From Marinobacter sp. SS5-14b (GTDB taxonomy: Bacteria; Pseudomonadota; Gammaproteobacteria; Pseudomonadales; Oleiphilaceae): a stretch of DNA of 64,000 bases. The position numbers and the translations under genes are program-made. This document shows positions 1-10,116 of this stretch, in pieces. The notes beneath the pieces were generated by a model. It did no database searches, was not told the origin of the DNA, and was given only the letters and a program-made list of their open reading frames with translations. Where the stretch lies: the NCBI RefSeq assembly GCF_030541005.1, contig NZ_JASSVM010000003.1, forward strand, positions 248,001 to 312,000, in the 5' to 3' direction. Numbering within the stretch: position 1 is the stretch's first letter; every line of letters begins with the position of its first letter.

Positions 1-1341
<1,341 letters not shown>

Positions 1342-1462
1342 TCAGAATGATGTTCGAAAGGGGCGGTTATTCTAACGTACCCAAGGCCTAACAGGTAGTC
1401 TGCCAATTTGGCTGACTTGTGCCAGACTTCTGATATTGGCGTGGTGTCTTTTTATGGAGAAA

Positions 1463-1570
1463 GGCAACGGCCGGTGAGGCCTCCTGAGACACGCCGTAAA
1501 CCCGTCCGTGGGGGCTTGAGCGCAGCGTCCCTGCTGCGCACAGTCTCAGGAGGCCTCACCGGCCGTTGCC
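1463..1570 (-). repeat. Paired GGA-hairpin element, copy 1
   Basis: Perfect 27-bp inverted repeat (arms 1463-1489 and 1544-1570) around a 54-nt cap. Read on the minus strand, the cap holds two small hairpins: a 7-bp stem GCGCAGC/GCTGCGC closing the hexaloop AGGGAC, and a CCC/GGG stem closing ACGGAC, with 20 nt between the two GGA triplets. The cap matches copy 2 at most positions, whereas the arms do not. The GGA strand is the coding strand of leuS, whose start lies about 140 bp downstream. Confidence 0.85.
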
Positions 1571-1621
1571 CCGGGGCACTGTCGGGGATTCCGATGAATC
1601 CACGCCTGCTGTTGGGGGAGG

Positions 1622-1725
1622 CAGAGTGCGGGTGTGTTTTCCGGGACTGTCTGCAGCAGGGATGCTGCAGTCAAGCGTACACGGACGTATTCACAGCGTG
1701 TCCCGGAAAGCGCACCCGCACTCTG
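1622..1725 (+). repeat. Paired GGA-hairpin element, copy 2
   Basis: Inverted repeat of 26 bp (arms 1622-1647 and 1700-1725) with two transition differences. Both leave G-U pairs if the plus strand is transcribed. The cap holds CTGCAGC/GCTGCAG closing AGGGAT and TAC/GTA closing ACGGAC, with 20 nt between the GGA triplets. It is oriented opposite to copy 1, so its GGA strand is the coding strand of the downstream zinc-ribbon gene, whose ATG is 65 bp away. Confidence 0.85.
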
Positions 1726-1790
1726 GCTCTTGCACCATAAAGCGAAGTCAGGAATTGAGTACTTGGCCAACTATAGAGCGAGACGAGTCC

Positions 1791-2339
1791 ATGACAACAC
1801 CAGAACGCAGTCACCTTTCAGGTAAAGCCCTTGAGGCTTATGACAGAATGCTTGAACGGGTTCAAACCCGCTTGCATGAACTTCAGGAAACGTCCCTTCA
1901 GACCCTGGAAGAGGAAGTTCAGAAGGCCGTTGAATTCGAGTACGAACTGGAAGAAATGACCCGTGAAGAGGCCGACCTGCTGGGAGCGTACCTCGAACGA
2001 GACCTTGAGCATCTGATGCAATTTGTGGAAGAAACCGGGGAGGGCCTCAAAGAGTGGCTCCAGCTGGATATTTCCCTGCTGGAACAAACCTTGGCGGATC
2101 GTTTGCTATCAGTGGCTGACAAAACACTGGTGGACACCCTCGAGCTCTCCCAAAAGCTCGAGAATGAAGATGTCGGGCACTACATATCCGGAGAGGTGGC
2201 CACCGCTGGCATGTTCCGCTGCCTGAACTGCAGCCATATGCTGTGCCTGACAAAAACCAGCCATTTGCACCCCTGCGAGGCCTGCGGCTCACACTACTTT
2301 GAAAGAGTGACCAGCCGATGGCCGCCCAAAGCGATGTAA
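1791..2339 (+). CDS. ybeL: YbeL-like zinc-ribbon protein (DUF1451)
   Basis: Protein of 182 residues. The first 135 are charged, heptad-like helix, consistent with a coiled coil. A C-terminal zinc ribbon follows, with cysteines at 144, 147, 162 and 165 (CLNC...CEAC). This layout matches the DUF1451/YbeL family, whose function is unknown. The ATG at 1791 is chosen because it begins the conserved-looking sequence; the frame is open further upstream but runs through the palindrome at 1622-1725. The upstream AGACGAG is a weak ribosome site. It is divergent from leuS, which I recall is also its neighbour in E. coli, and converges on lnt with a 6-bp gap. Confidence 0.85.
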   Translation: MTTPERSHLSGKALEAYDRMLERVQTRLHELQETSLQTLEEEVQKAVEFEYELEEMTREEADLLGAYLERDLEHLMQFVEETGEGLKEWLQLDISLLEQTLADRLLSVADKTLVDTLELSQKLENEDVGHYISGEVATAGMFRCLNCSHMLCLTKTSHLHPCEACGSHYFERVTSRWPPKAM

Positions 2340-2345
2340 TGTTTG

Positions 2346-3893
2346 TCAGTTTTTGGGAATCACCCGTTCCCGAACGAAGACAATCAGGATCAGGGCCAGG
2401 GTCAGCACTGGCCATGAGCCGGTTTGCATATAGGGTGTGCTGCCTTTTGCGGTAAATACTTCGCCGGTCAGTACCGCCCGCTGAAACTGGGGAATGCGTT
2501 CGGTGATGTCACCTTTTTCATTGATAATGGCCGTTACGCCGTTGTTGGTGCCACGAAGCATATAGCGGCCTGTTTCCAGCGCTCTCATTCGCGCAATCTG
2601 AAGGTGTTGCAGAGGGCCGAGTGAATCCCCGAACCAGCCGTCATTGCTTATCGTCAGCAACAGTCCGGAATGGCGAGCGTTGAATGCGACGAAGTCCGGG
2701 TAGGCGACTTCATAGCATATGTATGGCATCACGTTGATTCCGTTAGCCTGCAGTGGCGACTGGTTATCCGGACCGGGGGAAAAGCTGCTCATGGGCAGGT
2801 CAAAAAAACCGATCAGGCCCCGTAATAACCCCTGCAGCGGCACATATTCACCGAAAGGAACCAGCTTCTGTTTGTGGTAAATGCCACTGCCATTACCGAT
2901 CGCCATGATGCTGTTGTGGAAGGTGTTGTCTTCGATGCGTTCACTGTAGCCGTACCACGGAATGCCAGTAATCAGGGTGCTCTGGTCGCCCAGTCGATCC
3001 TGGATGTGGGCGATGATCTGGCCAGCCTGGTCCTGGGGAATGGGGATGGCGGTTTCCGGCCATAGAATAATGTCTTTTTGCCAGTGCTCCTCAGTCATGC
3101 CCAGATAAGCCACGATCTGATCCCGAAGAAAATCCGGATCCCACTTGATCTGCTGAGGTATGTTGCCCTGCATAGTCGCGAAGGTCACCGGGTCCTTGCT
3201 GAGCTCTGTCCAGTCCGCCTGCTTCACTGCGGGCGCCGCAAACCAGGGGATAAGTGCGAGAATCAGCGTTGCGATGGCGGGTTTTGTTCGGGATGCCCTT
3301 GACATCCACCAGACTGCATAGGCCGCAGCCCCCGTTGCAACCACCCAGAAGGTAACGCCGTGAACGCCCAGAACCGGTGCCAGACCGCCCAAAGGGCCAT
3401 CCGTATGGGCGGTGCCCAGATAAAGCCACGGAAAGCCGGTTAGCAGCCAGCCCCTGAGCCAGTCACCCAATACCCAGATGGCAGGGAACAGAATCAGGCG
3501 CCGAATCTGGCTTTGTTTTGCCAGCTTGCCCCAGAACCAGAAGGCCAGAGCATGGAACAGGGCCAGCCCGGCAACAAACAGCACCATGAGTACGATGGCG
3601 ATGGGTATGGAGGTGTTCCCATGCTCGCTGATACTGACATAGATCCAGCTGGCTCCGGAGGCAAAAAGCCCCAGGCCGACCAGCCAGCCGGATCGGAATA
3701 GCTTCTCCGATGCCTGATTCAGGGTGATCAGTAAGATGAGAAAGGCAGACACCGGCCCCAGCCACCACAAGTGAAAGGGTGAAAAGGTGAGAGTCTGCAG
3801 GGCGCCGGCGACCAGAAGCGTCGCTGCGCCGAACCAGGGGTTGGCGGTAACGTTAAGGTTCAGCGGGTGGCGTAAACGGGCTTCATGGTTCAC
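2346..3893 (-). CDS. lnt: Apolipoprotein N-acyltransferase
   Basis: Adds the third acyl chain to the N-terminal cysteine of lipoproteins at the periplasmic face of the inner membrane. The 515-residue protein has several hydrophobic membrane segments in the first 220 residues, then a nitrilase-like domain. The predicted Glu-Lys-Cys triad is E280 (WPET), K341 (HKQKLVPFGEY) and C393 (YICYE). The start overlaps the end of corC by 11 bp, so the two are probably co-transcribed. It is the last gene of the leftward miaB-phoH-ybeY-corC-lnt group, the order common in gammaproteobacteria. Confidence 0.97.
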   Translation of the reverse strand: MNHEARLRHPLNLNVTANPWFGAATLLVAGALQTLTFSPFHLWWLGPVSAFLILLITLNQASEKLFRSGWLVGLGLFASGASWIYVSISEHGNTSIPIAIVLMVLFVAGLALFHALAFWFWGKLAKQSQIRRLILFPAIWVLGDWLRGWLLTGFPWLYLGTAHTDGPLGGLAPVLGVHGVTFWVVATGAAAYAVWWMSRASRTKPAIATLILALIPWFAAPAVKQADWTELSKDPVTFATMQGNIPQQIKWDPDFLRDQIVAYLGMTEEHWQKDIILWPETAIPIPQDQAGQIIAHIQDRLGDQSTLITGIPWYGYSERIEDNTFHNSIMAIGNGSGIYHKQKLVPFGEYVPLQGLLRGLIGFFDLPMSSFSPGPDNQSPLQANGINVMPYICYEVAYPDFVAFNARHSGLLLTISNDGWFGDSLGPLQHLQIARMRALETGRYMLRGTNNGVTAIINEKGDITERIPQFQRAVLTGEVFTAKGSTPYMQTGSWPVLTLALILIVFVRERVIPKN

Positions 3894-4728
3894 TTCGGGT
3901 TACCTGCAGCAGACGGATGACTCGGTTATCAGCGTTGGCAATAGTAAACTGCAAGCCGCCGAATTCAACCGCTTCGCCCCGTCTGGGCAGGTGACCAAAC
4001 TCTTTCAGAACCAGGCCGCCGATGGTGTCGAACTCTTCTTCGTCCATGGTGGTTTCGAAAAAATCGTTGAAGTCATCAATCGGAGTCACAGCCTTGACTG
4101 CGTAGGTGCCGTCGCCCCGGGCCTTGATGTGGGTTTCTTCGTCGAAGTCGTGTTCGTCTTCAATCTCGCCGACGATCTGTTCCAACACGTCTTCAATCGT
4201 GATCAATCCGGCGGTACCGCCGTACTCATCCACCACAATAGCCATGTGATTGCGGTTTTCTTTGAACTCTTTGAGCAATTGGTTCAGGCGCTTGCTCTCA
4301 GGTACGAAGGTGGGCGGGCGAAGAATTTCGCGGATGCGAGGCCAGACAAGCTCGTTGTTCAGCGCAAGCGGAAGCAGATCCTTTGCCAGCAGAACACCAA
4401 TCACGTCATCCTGGCTTTCGCCAATCACCGGGAAACGGCTGTGGGCGGAGGACATGATTTCAGGCAAGAATTCTTTCGGTTCCTGAGAGGCTTTGACGGT
4501 GATCATCTGAGAGCGGGGGATCATTATTTCATCGACCCGCATGTCGATCACCTGCATGGCACCCTCGATGATGCTCATGGAGTCGGTATCAATAATGCTC
4601 TGGGATTCGGCATCCCGCAGAATTTCCAGTACGTCCTCTACGGACTCCGGCCCACTGGAAAAGGCCTGTGATATACGCTCCAGCCAGGACTTACCGCCCT
4701 GACTGCGACTCGACTGATCGTCGCTCAT
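3883..4728 (-). CDS. corC: CorC-family CBS-domain protein
   Basis: Protein of 281 residues with two CBS domains (about 65-195; note [19 protein letters not shown]) and a C-terminal CorC/HlyC domain (about 200-275). It lacks the N-terminal DUF21 membrane domain of longer relatives, like E. coli CorC (YbeX). CorC is linked to magnesium and cobalt efflux, and more recently to ribosome maturation together with YbeY. The neighbouring ybeY and phoH (ybeZ) fit either role. It overlaps ybeY by 4 bp and lnt by 11 bp. Confidence 0.95.
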   Translation of the reverse strand: MSDDQSSRSQGGKSWLERISQAFSSGPESVEDVLEILRDAESQSIIDTDSMSIIEGAMQVIDMRVDEIMIPRSQMITVKASQEPKEFLPEIMSSAHSRFPVIGESQDDVIGVLLAKDLLPLALNNELVWPRIREILRPPTFVPESKRLNQLLKEFKENRNHMAIVVDEYGGTAGLITIEDVLEQIVGEIEDEHDFDEETHIKARGDGTYAVKAVTPIDDFNDFFETTMDEEEFDTIGGLVLKEFGHLPRRGEAVEFGGLQFTIANADNRVIRLLQVTRSEP

Positions 4729-5198
4729 GAGTCTTGTTCCGTTTCCTCTGCTTCGTAAGGGTTGATAAATCCGAGCTGCGCAAGCAGTCGGATCTCGAGG
4801 GCTTCCATGACCTCGGCATCATCGTCTTCAATATGATCGTAGCCCTGGAGGTGCAACATGCCATGCACCACCATGTGAGCCCAATGGGCGACAGGGGCTT
4901 TATGCTGTTCCCGCGCCTCATTTTCAACAACCGGCGCGCAAATCACGAGATCTCCGGCCAATGGCATCGTTATACCCGGTGGTGCTTCAAATGGAAAGGA
5001 CAAAACATTGGTGGGTTTGTCTTTTCCCCGGTATTGAAAGTTCAAAGCCTGGCTCTCTTCAGCACCAACAATACGAATCGTGACCTCCGACGGATCCTCG
5101 CCCTGCCACGCAAGCTCAGCCCAGGCCTGAAGTTGCGCTTCGTCCGGAACGCCGGAGCCTTCAAAGGCATCCTGAAAATCAACGCTCAGCCTGCTCAT
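4725..5198 (-). CDS. ybeY: YbeY endoribonuclease / 16S rRNA maturation factor
   Basis: Metal-dependent RNase family protein needed for 16S rRNA 3' end maturation and ribosome quality control. Its 157 residues are of usual family length. The zinc motif [11 protein letters not shown] is at 112-122, giving ligands H112, H116 and H122. It overlaps phoH upstream and corC downstream by 4 bp each, so translation of the three is probably coupled. Confidence 0.97.
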   Translation of the reverse strand: MSRLSVDFQDAFEGSGVPDEAQLQAWAELAWQGEDPSEVTIRIVGAEESQALNFQYRGKDKPTNVLSFPFEAPPGITMPLAGDLVICAPVVENEAREQHKAPVAHWAHMVVHGMLHLQGYDHIEDDDAEVMEALEIRLLAQLGFINPYEAEETEQDS

Positions 5199-6181
5199 TG
5201 GTTTTTGTTGCTCACGTCGTCCAGGGAATCGTAGGCCTCGACAATGCGCTGAACCAGCGGATGACGCACCACGTCTTTCGATTCAAACCGGGTAAAGCCG
5301 ATGCCTCGCACCTTGCTCAGAACCCCTGCGGCATGAATCAGCCCCGAGTTCTGGCCGCGTGGCAGGTCGACCTGGGTGGTGTCGCCGGTGATCACAGCGG
5401 TGGAGCCAAAGCCAGTGCGGGTCAGGAACATCTTCATCTGTTCCCGGGTGGTGTTCTGGCTTTCGTCCAGGATGATAAACGAGTTGTTGAGCGTGCGACC
5501 ACGCATAAAGGCCAGCGGTGCAATCTCGATCACGCTTTTCTCAATCAACCGGGTAACCTGTTCAAAGCCGAGCATTTCGTAAAGCGCGTCGTATAGCGGC
5601 CGAAGGTAAGGATCCACCTTCTGGGCCAGGTCGCCGGGCAGAAAGCCTAGTTTCTCACCGGCTTCCACCGCCGGGCGTACCAGCAGGATGCGTTTCACCT
5701 GTTCGTCTTTTAGCGCCTCTACCGCGCAGGCGACGGCCAGCCAGGTCTTGCCGGTGCCCGCGGGCCCAATACCGAAGTTGATATCGTGTGTGCGGATGCT
5801 GTGCACATACTTCTGCTGGTTTTTGCCGCGGGGCTTGGCGGTCAGTTTGGGGGTTTTGATGATGGTCACCTGCCCGTCGTCGTAGGGCACATCATCAGGC
5901 AGTCTTTCCAGCCCGGTCTCGCGGATGTAAAGGTGCACGGTATCGGGCCTTATGTCGCTGGTGGCTTCGGTTTCCCGATACATATGTCGGATAACTTCGG
6001 TGGCGGCAGCGACGTTTTCGGTGTGCCCCTCAACCCGGAAGTGGTGGCCACGGCGGCCCACTTTTACCTGCAGACGCTTTTCAATCATCTTCAGGTGTTC
6101 ATCAAACTGACCGCACAGCGTGGTCAGCCTTCTTTGGTCTACTGGGTGCAGGTCAAATTGTCTGCTGTCTTGAGTGTTCAA
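5195..6181 (-). CDS. phoH: PhoH-like ATPase (YbeZ)
   Basis: PhoH/YbeZ-type P-loop ATPase of 328 residues. A KH-like N-terminal region is followed by a Walker A at 139-146 (GPAGTGKT) and a Walker B at 236-240 (IILDE). It is thought to work with YbeY in rRNA processing, and the 4-bp overlap with ybeY supports that. The start appears to be TTG at 6181: no ATG gives a full-length protein, and GGAG lies 6 nt upstream of the TTG. A GGA-hairpin element sits 77 bp upstream on the same sense strand. Confidence 0.95.
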   Translation of the reverse strand: MNTQDSRQFDLHPVDQRRLTTLCGQFDEHLKMIEKRLQVKVGRRGHHFRVEGHTENVAAATEVIRHMYRETEATSDIRPDTVHLYIRETGLERLPDDVPYDDGQVTIIKTPKLTAKPRGKNQQKYVHSIRTHDINFGIGPAGTGKTWLAVACAVEALKDEQVKRILLVRPAVEAGEKLGFLPGDLAQKVDPYLRPLYDALYEMLGFEQVTRLIEKSVIEIAPLAFMRGRTLNNSFIILDESQNTTREQMKMFLTRTGFGSTAVITGDTTQVDLPRGQNSGLIHAAGVLSKVRGIGFTRFESKDVVRHPLVQRIVEAYDSLDDVSNKNQ

Positions 6182-6257
6182 TCTTGCTCCGTCTGGTTTG
6201 CTCCTGGCCTGGGTGCTTGGGCCGGAGTTTGCATTTCTGTGTTTGGTGCCTGGGTTG

Positions 6258-6360
6258 AGGGCTGGTGGGGCTTTCCAAAAAGCGCCCGTAAATACGTCCT
6301 TGTAGGGCTTCGTCGCGCCATCCTTGGCGCTCCAGATTTTTGGAAAGCCCCACCAGCCCT
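6258..6360 (-). repeat. Paired GGA-hairpin element, copy 3
   Basis: Perfect 24-bp inverted repeat (6258-6281 and 6337-6360) around a 55-nt cap. On the minus strand the cap has GCGCC/GGCGC closing AAGGAT and TAC/GTA closing AAGGAC, with 21 nt between the GGA triplets. The inner arm ends in TTTCCAAAAA, shared with several other copies; the outer arm is private. It lies on the sense strand 77 bp upstream of phoH. Confidence 0.87.
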
Positions 6361-6495
6361 CTCCTTATCTAACTAATGTGCAGGCCCGCAGGGTTAAAAA
6401 CAAGTAGGCGCTGATGCATAAGTTAACGAGAGACTTTGCCCCACTCTGAGGCGCCCATTTTTGTAGGCATGCCATTCCATTGTCGGACGGAGGTG

Positions 6496-6596
6496 GGTTG
6501 GAGGGGCCTCCCAAAAATGTGCGGAGCCATGGATGGCGGAGCCCAAGCGTCACATGGATGTGCCGAAGGAGCGTTTTTTGGGAGGCCCCTCCAACC
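6496..6596 (+). repeat. Paired GGA-hairpin element, copy 4
   Basis: Perfect 22-bp inverted repeat (6496-6517 and 6575-6596). The plus-strand cap carries GCC/GGC closing ATGGAT and CAC/GTG closing ATGGAT, 22 nt apart. Three further GGA triplets lie in single-stranded parts of the cap. The GGA strand is antisense to miaB and phoH, an exception to the sense orientation of most copies. Confidence 0.87.
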
Positions 6597-6654
6597 TGCC
6601 TCCCCACGCCAAGCCCAGAGCAAATGGGGGCAGGCTATAGGCCAAACTCCAAAA

Positions 6655-8001
6655 TCAGAACAGCTCAGAGTTAACCGGAACCCCGCGCAATGAATTGGCG
6701 TAGGCCTGGACGATTTCGACATCGACAAAATGGCCGACCACCTCAGGGTTGTCGTGGCGGAAATTGACGATCCGGTTGTTCTCTGTGCGGCCGGAGTATT
6801 CGCCAGGATCTTTCTTGGACAGGCCCGTGACCAGAATCCGCTGGGTGCTGCCGACCATCTTGCGACTGATGTCCATCACCTGCTGGTTGATCCGGTCCTG
6901 CAAAATCGACAACCGCTGTTTTTTGACGTCCATCGGCGTGTCATCCGGTAAATCCGCCGCCGGTGTGCCCGGGCGGGCGCTGTAGACGAAACTGAATGAG
7001 GCATCGAAACCGATATCGTTGATCAGCTTCATGGTGTCTTCGAAGTCTTTGTCGGTTTCTCCCGGAAAGCCAATGATAAAGTCCGACGAAAAGCTGATAT
7101 CTGGCCGAATCTTGCGCAAACGGCGCAGTTTGGATTTGTACTCCAGCGCAGTGTGGCCGCGTTTCATGGCCGCCAGAATCCGATCGGAGCCACTTTGTAC
7201 CGGAAGGTGCAGATGGCTGACCAGCTCCGGCACCCGCTCGTAGATTTCAATCAGGGCATCGCTGAATTCCACCGGGTGAGACGTGGTGTAGCGGATGCGG
7301 TCGATGCCGTCGATGGAGGCAATCAGTTCGATCAATTCTGCCATGTCCATGACATCGCCGTCGTGGGTTTCGCCACGGTAGGCATTGACGTTCTGGCCCA
7401 GCAGGTTCACCTCACGTACACCCTGGCTGGCCAGGTGAGCGACCTCGGCAATCACGTCGTCGACCGGCCGGCTGACTTCTTCGCCGCGGGTGTAGGGCAC
7501 TACGCAGAAGGTACAGTATTTGCTGCAGCCTTCCATGATGGAGACAAAGGCCGAGGGGCCGTCTGCGCCGGGGTCGGGCAGGTTGTCGAATTTTTCGATT
7601 TCCGGAAAGCTGACATCGACCACGCCGACGCCGTTACCCTTCGTGCGCACTTCGGTGATCATGTCCGGCAGGCGGTGCAGGGTTTGTGGGCCGAATACCA
7701 TGTCGACAAACGGCGCCCGATCGATAATGGCCTGGCCTTCCTGGCTGGCGACACAACCACCAACGCCGATGATCAGTTCGGGCTTTTTGCTTTTCAGCTT
7801 TTTCCAGCGGCCAAGCTGGTGAAACACTTTGTCCTGGGCTTTTTCGCGAATGGAGCAGGTGTTCAGCAGGAGGATGTCGGCGTCATCAGGCGAGTCGGTC
7901 ATTTCGACGGCTTCGCCAGTTTTGAGCAGATCAGCCATGCGGGCGGAGTCGTACTCGTTCATTTGGCAGCCGTGGGTTTTGATGAACAGCTTTTTGGCCA
8001 T
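6655..8001 (-). CDS. miaB: tRNA-2-methylthio-N6-isopentenyladenosine synthase
   Basis: Radical-SAM methylthiotransferase that modifies i6A37 in tRNAs reading UNN codons. The 448-residue protein has the N-terminal iron-sulfur cysteines C12, C49 and C83, then the radical-SAM CSKYCTFC motif with C159, C163 and C166, and a C-terminal TRAM-like region. The ATG at 8001 ([19 protein letters not shown]) matches the family start; a GTG three codons upstream is possible. It is first of the leftward group ending at lnt and divergent from trmH. Confidence 0.97.
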   Translation of the reverse strand: MAKKLFIKTHGCQMNEYDSARMADLLKTGEAVEMTDSPDDADILLLNTCSIREKAQDKVFHQLGRWKKLKSKKPELIIGVGGCVASQEGQAIIDRAPFVDMVFGPQTLHRLPDMITEVRTKGNGVGVVDVSFPEIEKFDNLPDPGADGPSAFVSIMEGCSKYCTFCVVPYTRGEEVSRPVDDVIAEVAHLASQGVREVNLLGQNVNAYRGETHDGDVMDMAELIELIASIDGIDRIRYTTSHPVEFSDALIEIYERVPELVSHLHLPVQSGSDRILAAMKRGHTALEYKSKLRRLRKIRPDISFSSDFIIGFPGETDKDFEDTMKLINDIGFDASFSFVYSARPGTPAADLPDDTPMDVKKQRLSILQDRINQQVMDISRKMVGSTQRILVTGLSKKDPGEYSGRTENNRIVNFRHDNPEVVGHFVDVEIVQAYANSLRGVPVNSELF

Positions 8002-8343
8002 GGGTCTCACGTAGTTTGGTGTGTTGGCGCCGGGGTGGTGTGGGGCGCTGGCAAAAATTGACTGCGTATTATAACGGGGTGCCTAAACTTCAACCACCGT
8101 TGTCTCGGTATTCCTCATTTGGCTCTGTGCTATTATTCGTTGCTTCTGTGCAAGAAGGCTTTTGGGCTGGGCTTTCCAAAAACCGCTACGAGCACATCCA
8201 TGTGCGCTTCTCTCAGGCCATCCATGGCCTTCGAAATTTTTGGAAAGCCCAGCCCAAAAGCCTTCCCCAACTGTTGGAGCTGGAATCTCGAAAGACATAA
8301 AGCTGCTCCATGACCGCTCCGCAAACTGACCGAATTTTGAAAA
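8002..8343. other. Divergent miaB / trmH intergenic region
   Basis: This 342-bp gap between divergent genes has no CDS. It contains one GGA-hairpin element (8154-8265) and must carry the miaB and trmH promoters. A perfect long palindrome in a divergent promoter region argues against a simple terminator role for this copy. Confidence 0.6.
8154..8265 (-). repeat. Paired GGA-hairpin element, copy 5
   Basis: Perfect 29-bp inverted repeat (8154-8182 and 8237-8265). The minus-strand cap has AGGCC/GGCCT closing ATGGAT and GCAC/GTGC closing ATGGAT, with 21 nt between the GGA triplets. The inner arm again ends CTTTCCAAAAA, while the outer 18 bp are unique to this copy. It is sense-oriented to miaB, whose start is about 150 bp downstream. 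Confidence 0.87.
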
Positions 8344-9078
8344 ATGACCCCTGAACGCCTTGCCCGAATCAAACAAGTCCTCAACACCCGTCAACCCGAC
8401 CTGCGGGTGCTGACGGATCAGGTACACAAACCCAGAAACCTCTCGGCCATCATCCGGTCCTGTGATGCCTTTGGCCTGGCCAATATGCACGTGGTCTGGC
8501 CCAAGGAGGGTTTTCGGGCGTTTCGCAAAACAGCCGGCGGCAGTTTTCACTGGGTGACGACGCACACCCATCCCACCATGGATAACGCGGTGACCGAGCT
8601 GAAGGCGCAGGGGCACAAGCTTTATGCCGCGCAGTTATCAGACCGGGCGGTGGATTTTCGGGAGGTGGATTTCACTGTGCCGTGCACCATTATCATGGGT
8701 AACGAAGTGGATGGTGTGAACCCGGTGACCGCCGAGCAGGCGGATGAGCATATCGTGATTCCGATGATGGGGATGGTGGAGTCGCTGAATGTGTCCTCGG
8801 CCTGCTCGATTATTCTCTCGGAGGCTCAACGGCAGCGAAAGCTGGCGGGTATGTTTGATCAGCGGCGGATGCCGGATGACGAATACAACCGCCTGCTGTT
8901 CTGTTGGTGCCAGCCCACGGTGAAGCGCTACTGCGACGACCGCAACCTGCCGTATCCGCCCATCGACCACGAAACCGGTGAGTTAATCGACGGGGTAGGC
9001 TGGATGCAGGAGGTCAGAAAAATAAGGGCGAATCGCCCGAGATGGGATGAGCAGCCGGAGAATATCGAAGCAGGCTAG
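8344..9078 (+). CDS. trmH: tRNA (Gm18) 2'-O-methyltransferase
   Basis: SPOUT-class enzyme that methylates the ribose of G18 in the tRNA D-loop. The 244-residue protein opens MTPERLARIKQVL, like E. coli TrmH. It contains motif 1 NLSAIIR (32-38, catalytic Arg38), motif 2 IIMGNEVDGV (117-124) and motif 3 from IPMMGMVESLNV (139-150), which forms the knotted SAM site. Its 3' end overlaps the convergent HepT-like gene by 4 bp. Confidence 0.95.
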   Translation: MTPERLARIKQVLNTRQPDLRVLTDQVHKPRNLSAIIRSCDAFGLANMHVVWPKEGFRAFRKTAGGSFHWVTTHTHPTMDNAVTELKAQGHKLYAAQLSDRAVDFREVDFTVPCTIIMGNEVDGVNPVTAEQADEHIVIPMMGMVESLNVSSACSIILSEAQRQRKLAGMFDQRRMPDDEYNRLLFCWCQPTVKRYCDDRNLPYPPIDHETGELIDGVGWMQEVRKIRANRPRWDEQPENIEAG

Positions 9079-9557
9079 TCTTGGTGGACTAGTACTCCAA
9101 CCTGTTTCTCGAGCTCGCTCGCAAATTCTGTCAGCACGCTGATCTTGGAGTGCGCCGTGATCAGCGCATCAAATAATGTCTGAGCGTTCTCGATGTACTC
9201 GTGGATCATTTGGTTGCGTAACTGCCTGAGTGCAATCCATTGCTCAGAAGATTCAAGCCAACCGTACTTCTCGGCTTTTTCGAGGTTGAATAACAGAGCC
9301 TGTTTGGGTTCGCCCAAGGCTATTAACAACGCGGGAAGTAGTTTATCTCCCAGGGTGTCTTGCAGTCGGCAAAAGCGGCTGGTGAAGGCTTCGACCTTCA
9401 TTGCCAGCTCAGGGTTTGAGTCCAGTGTTTCAACCGCCTGAAAGGGTAAAACTGGATCAAATACCTGTTGTGCGGCGTAGTTCAGGTGCTTGATTTCCTT
9501 GTCAATCACTCGGCTCAAAAATTTGAGCCTTTCCTGCACTTCTGGTGATACCTTCAC
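9075..9557 (-). CDS. hepT: HepT-like HEPN toxin-type protein
   Basis: Protein of 160 residues, mostly helical. It has the HEPN RNase-type motif Rx4HxY as R114, H119 and Y121 (RNQMIHEY), as in HepT toxins of MNT/HEPN modules. In characterised systems HepT is an RNase neutralised by AMPylation of the motif tyrosine by the partner MntA. The upstream partner overlaps it by 4 bp, supporting one translationally coupled operon. The related family of nucleotidyltransferase substrate-binding proteins has the same fold, so toxicity is inference. Confidence 0.82.
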   Translation of the reverse strand: MKVSPEVQERLKFLSRVIDKEIKHLNYAAQQVFDPVLPFQAVETLDSNPELAMKVEAFTSRFCRLQDTLGDKLLPALLIALGEPKQALLFNLEKAEKYGWLESSEQWIALRQLRNQMIHEYIENAQTLFDALITAHSKISVLTEFASELEKQVGVLVHQD

Positions 9558-9853
9558 AGAGCAATTCCTTGTGCCCGGGCAATTTGGTGAATTACGGCTC
9601 GCTCAAGATTTGGAGCATCCAATAGAATGTCAATCTTTCGGTCGCCTAGCTGTTTGATAATTTTGGCCTGAAGTCTGGCTACATCCCAGGCAGGGTGGTC
9701 TGCTACTTCGTCGATAGTGACCAGCAGGTCGATGTCGCCCCCTCTGGCTGTGTCATCGGCGCGCGACCCAAACAGGGCCACTCTGGCGCCCGGGCCAAAA
9801 ATCTCCCTGACAGAGGCTTTGATAACAAGTACCTCTTCAGCCGTTAACCTCAC
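9554..9853 (-). CDS. mntA: MntA-like minimal nucleotidyltransferase
   Basis: Minimal nucleotidyltransferase of 99 residues with the polymerase-beta-type motif GS(x9)DxD: G29-S30 and D40/D42 in [14 protein letters not shown], plus the third acidic residue D75 (KIDILL). This is the antitoxin/AMPylating half of an MntA-HepT pair. I choose the GTG at 9853, which has a GGGGGG run about 7 nt upstream. The frame stays open to an ATG at 10069, but that would translate the palindromic element at 9990-10078 and add unrelated sequence, so it is rejected. Confidence 0.8.
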   Translation of the reverse strand: MRLTAEEVLVIKASVREIFGPGARVALFGSRADDTARGGDIDLLVTIDEVADHPAWDVARLQAKIIKQLGDRKIDILLDAPNLERAVIHQIARAQGIAL

Positions 9854-9989
9854 AGTGACGCCCCCCTTGTTAACTCCGCCATTATCCAACCATGGAGACA
9901 AGCATAGACTTTCCCGATCAGACTGACCATCGTCGTAGTGTTCCCCATAGAATCCGAAACCTAAGCGGTCAGTATGGAGCAATGCCGGT

Positions 9990-10078
9990 GCGGGGTGGGT
10001 GAAGCTTTTTTCTGCCGGAAAAAGATGTCTGAGCGAAGCGAGTTGTTTTTCCAAAGAAAAAAGCTTCACCCACCCCGC
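9990..10078 (+). repeat. Second-family palindromic repeat, copy D1
   Basis: Perfect 24-bp inverted repeat (9990-10013 and 10055-10078). The arms continue past a small internal loop into GGAAAAA/TTTTTCC, and the cap contains GTCTGAGCGAAGCGAG. The 47-nt core (10011-10057) is identical to that of copy D3 and differs at one base from D2, while the outer arms differ. It separates the mntA-hepT pair from yejK. Confidence 0.85.
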
Positions 10079-10116
10079 GACGCGCCCCCAAAACCAGCAG
10101 GCTAGGAAAGCACAAC

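Larger units (their letters stand above)
6182..6654. other. miaB-phoH spacer with two palindromic elements
   Basis: This 473-bp gap between co-oriented genes contains no plausible CDS. Short open frames here translate the palindromes. It holds two GGA-hairpin elements in opposite orientations (6258-6360 and 6496-6596). The remaining sequence shows nothing I recognise. A phoH promoter is possible but was not located. Confidence 0.6.

Noticed and set aside
6258-6596. CRISPR array or short direct-repeat locus
   Set aside because: Copies are dispersed across the window, not tandem, have no regular spacers, and no cas gene is present.
6423-6728. Short open frames across the palindromic elements, including several of 60-110 codons
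   Set aside because: They translate inverted repeats and their caps, recur wherever an element occurs, and have no ribosome sites.
8154-8265. All palindromic elements as intrinsic terminators
   Set aside because: Copies 1, 2, 5 and 7 lie between divergent genes, and the T and A runs are inside the stem next to the cap, not after it. Termination remains possible for copy 6 between convergent genes.
9554-10069. Long form of the nucleotidyltransferase starting at 10069
   Set aside because: The extra N-terminal part would be encoded by repeat D1, whose core recurs at two other sites. The GTG at 9853 has a good ribosome site and gives the normal family length.
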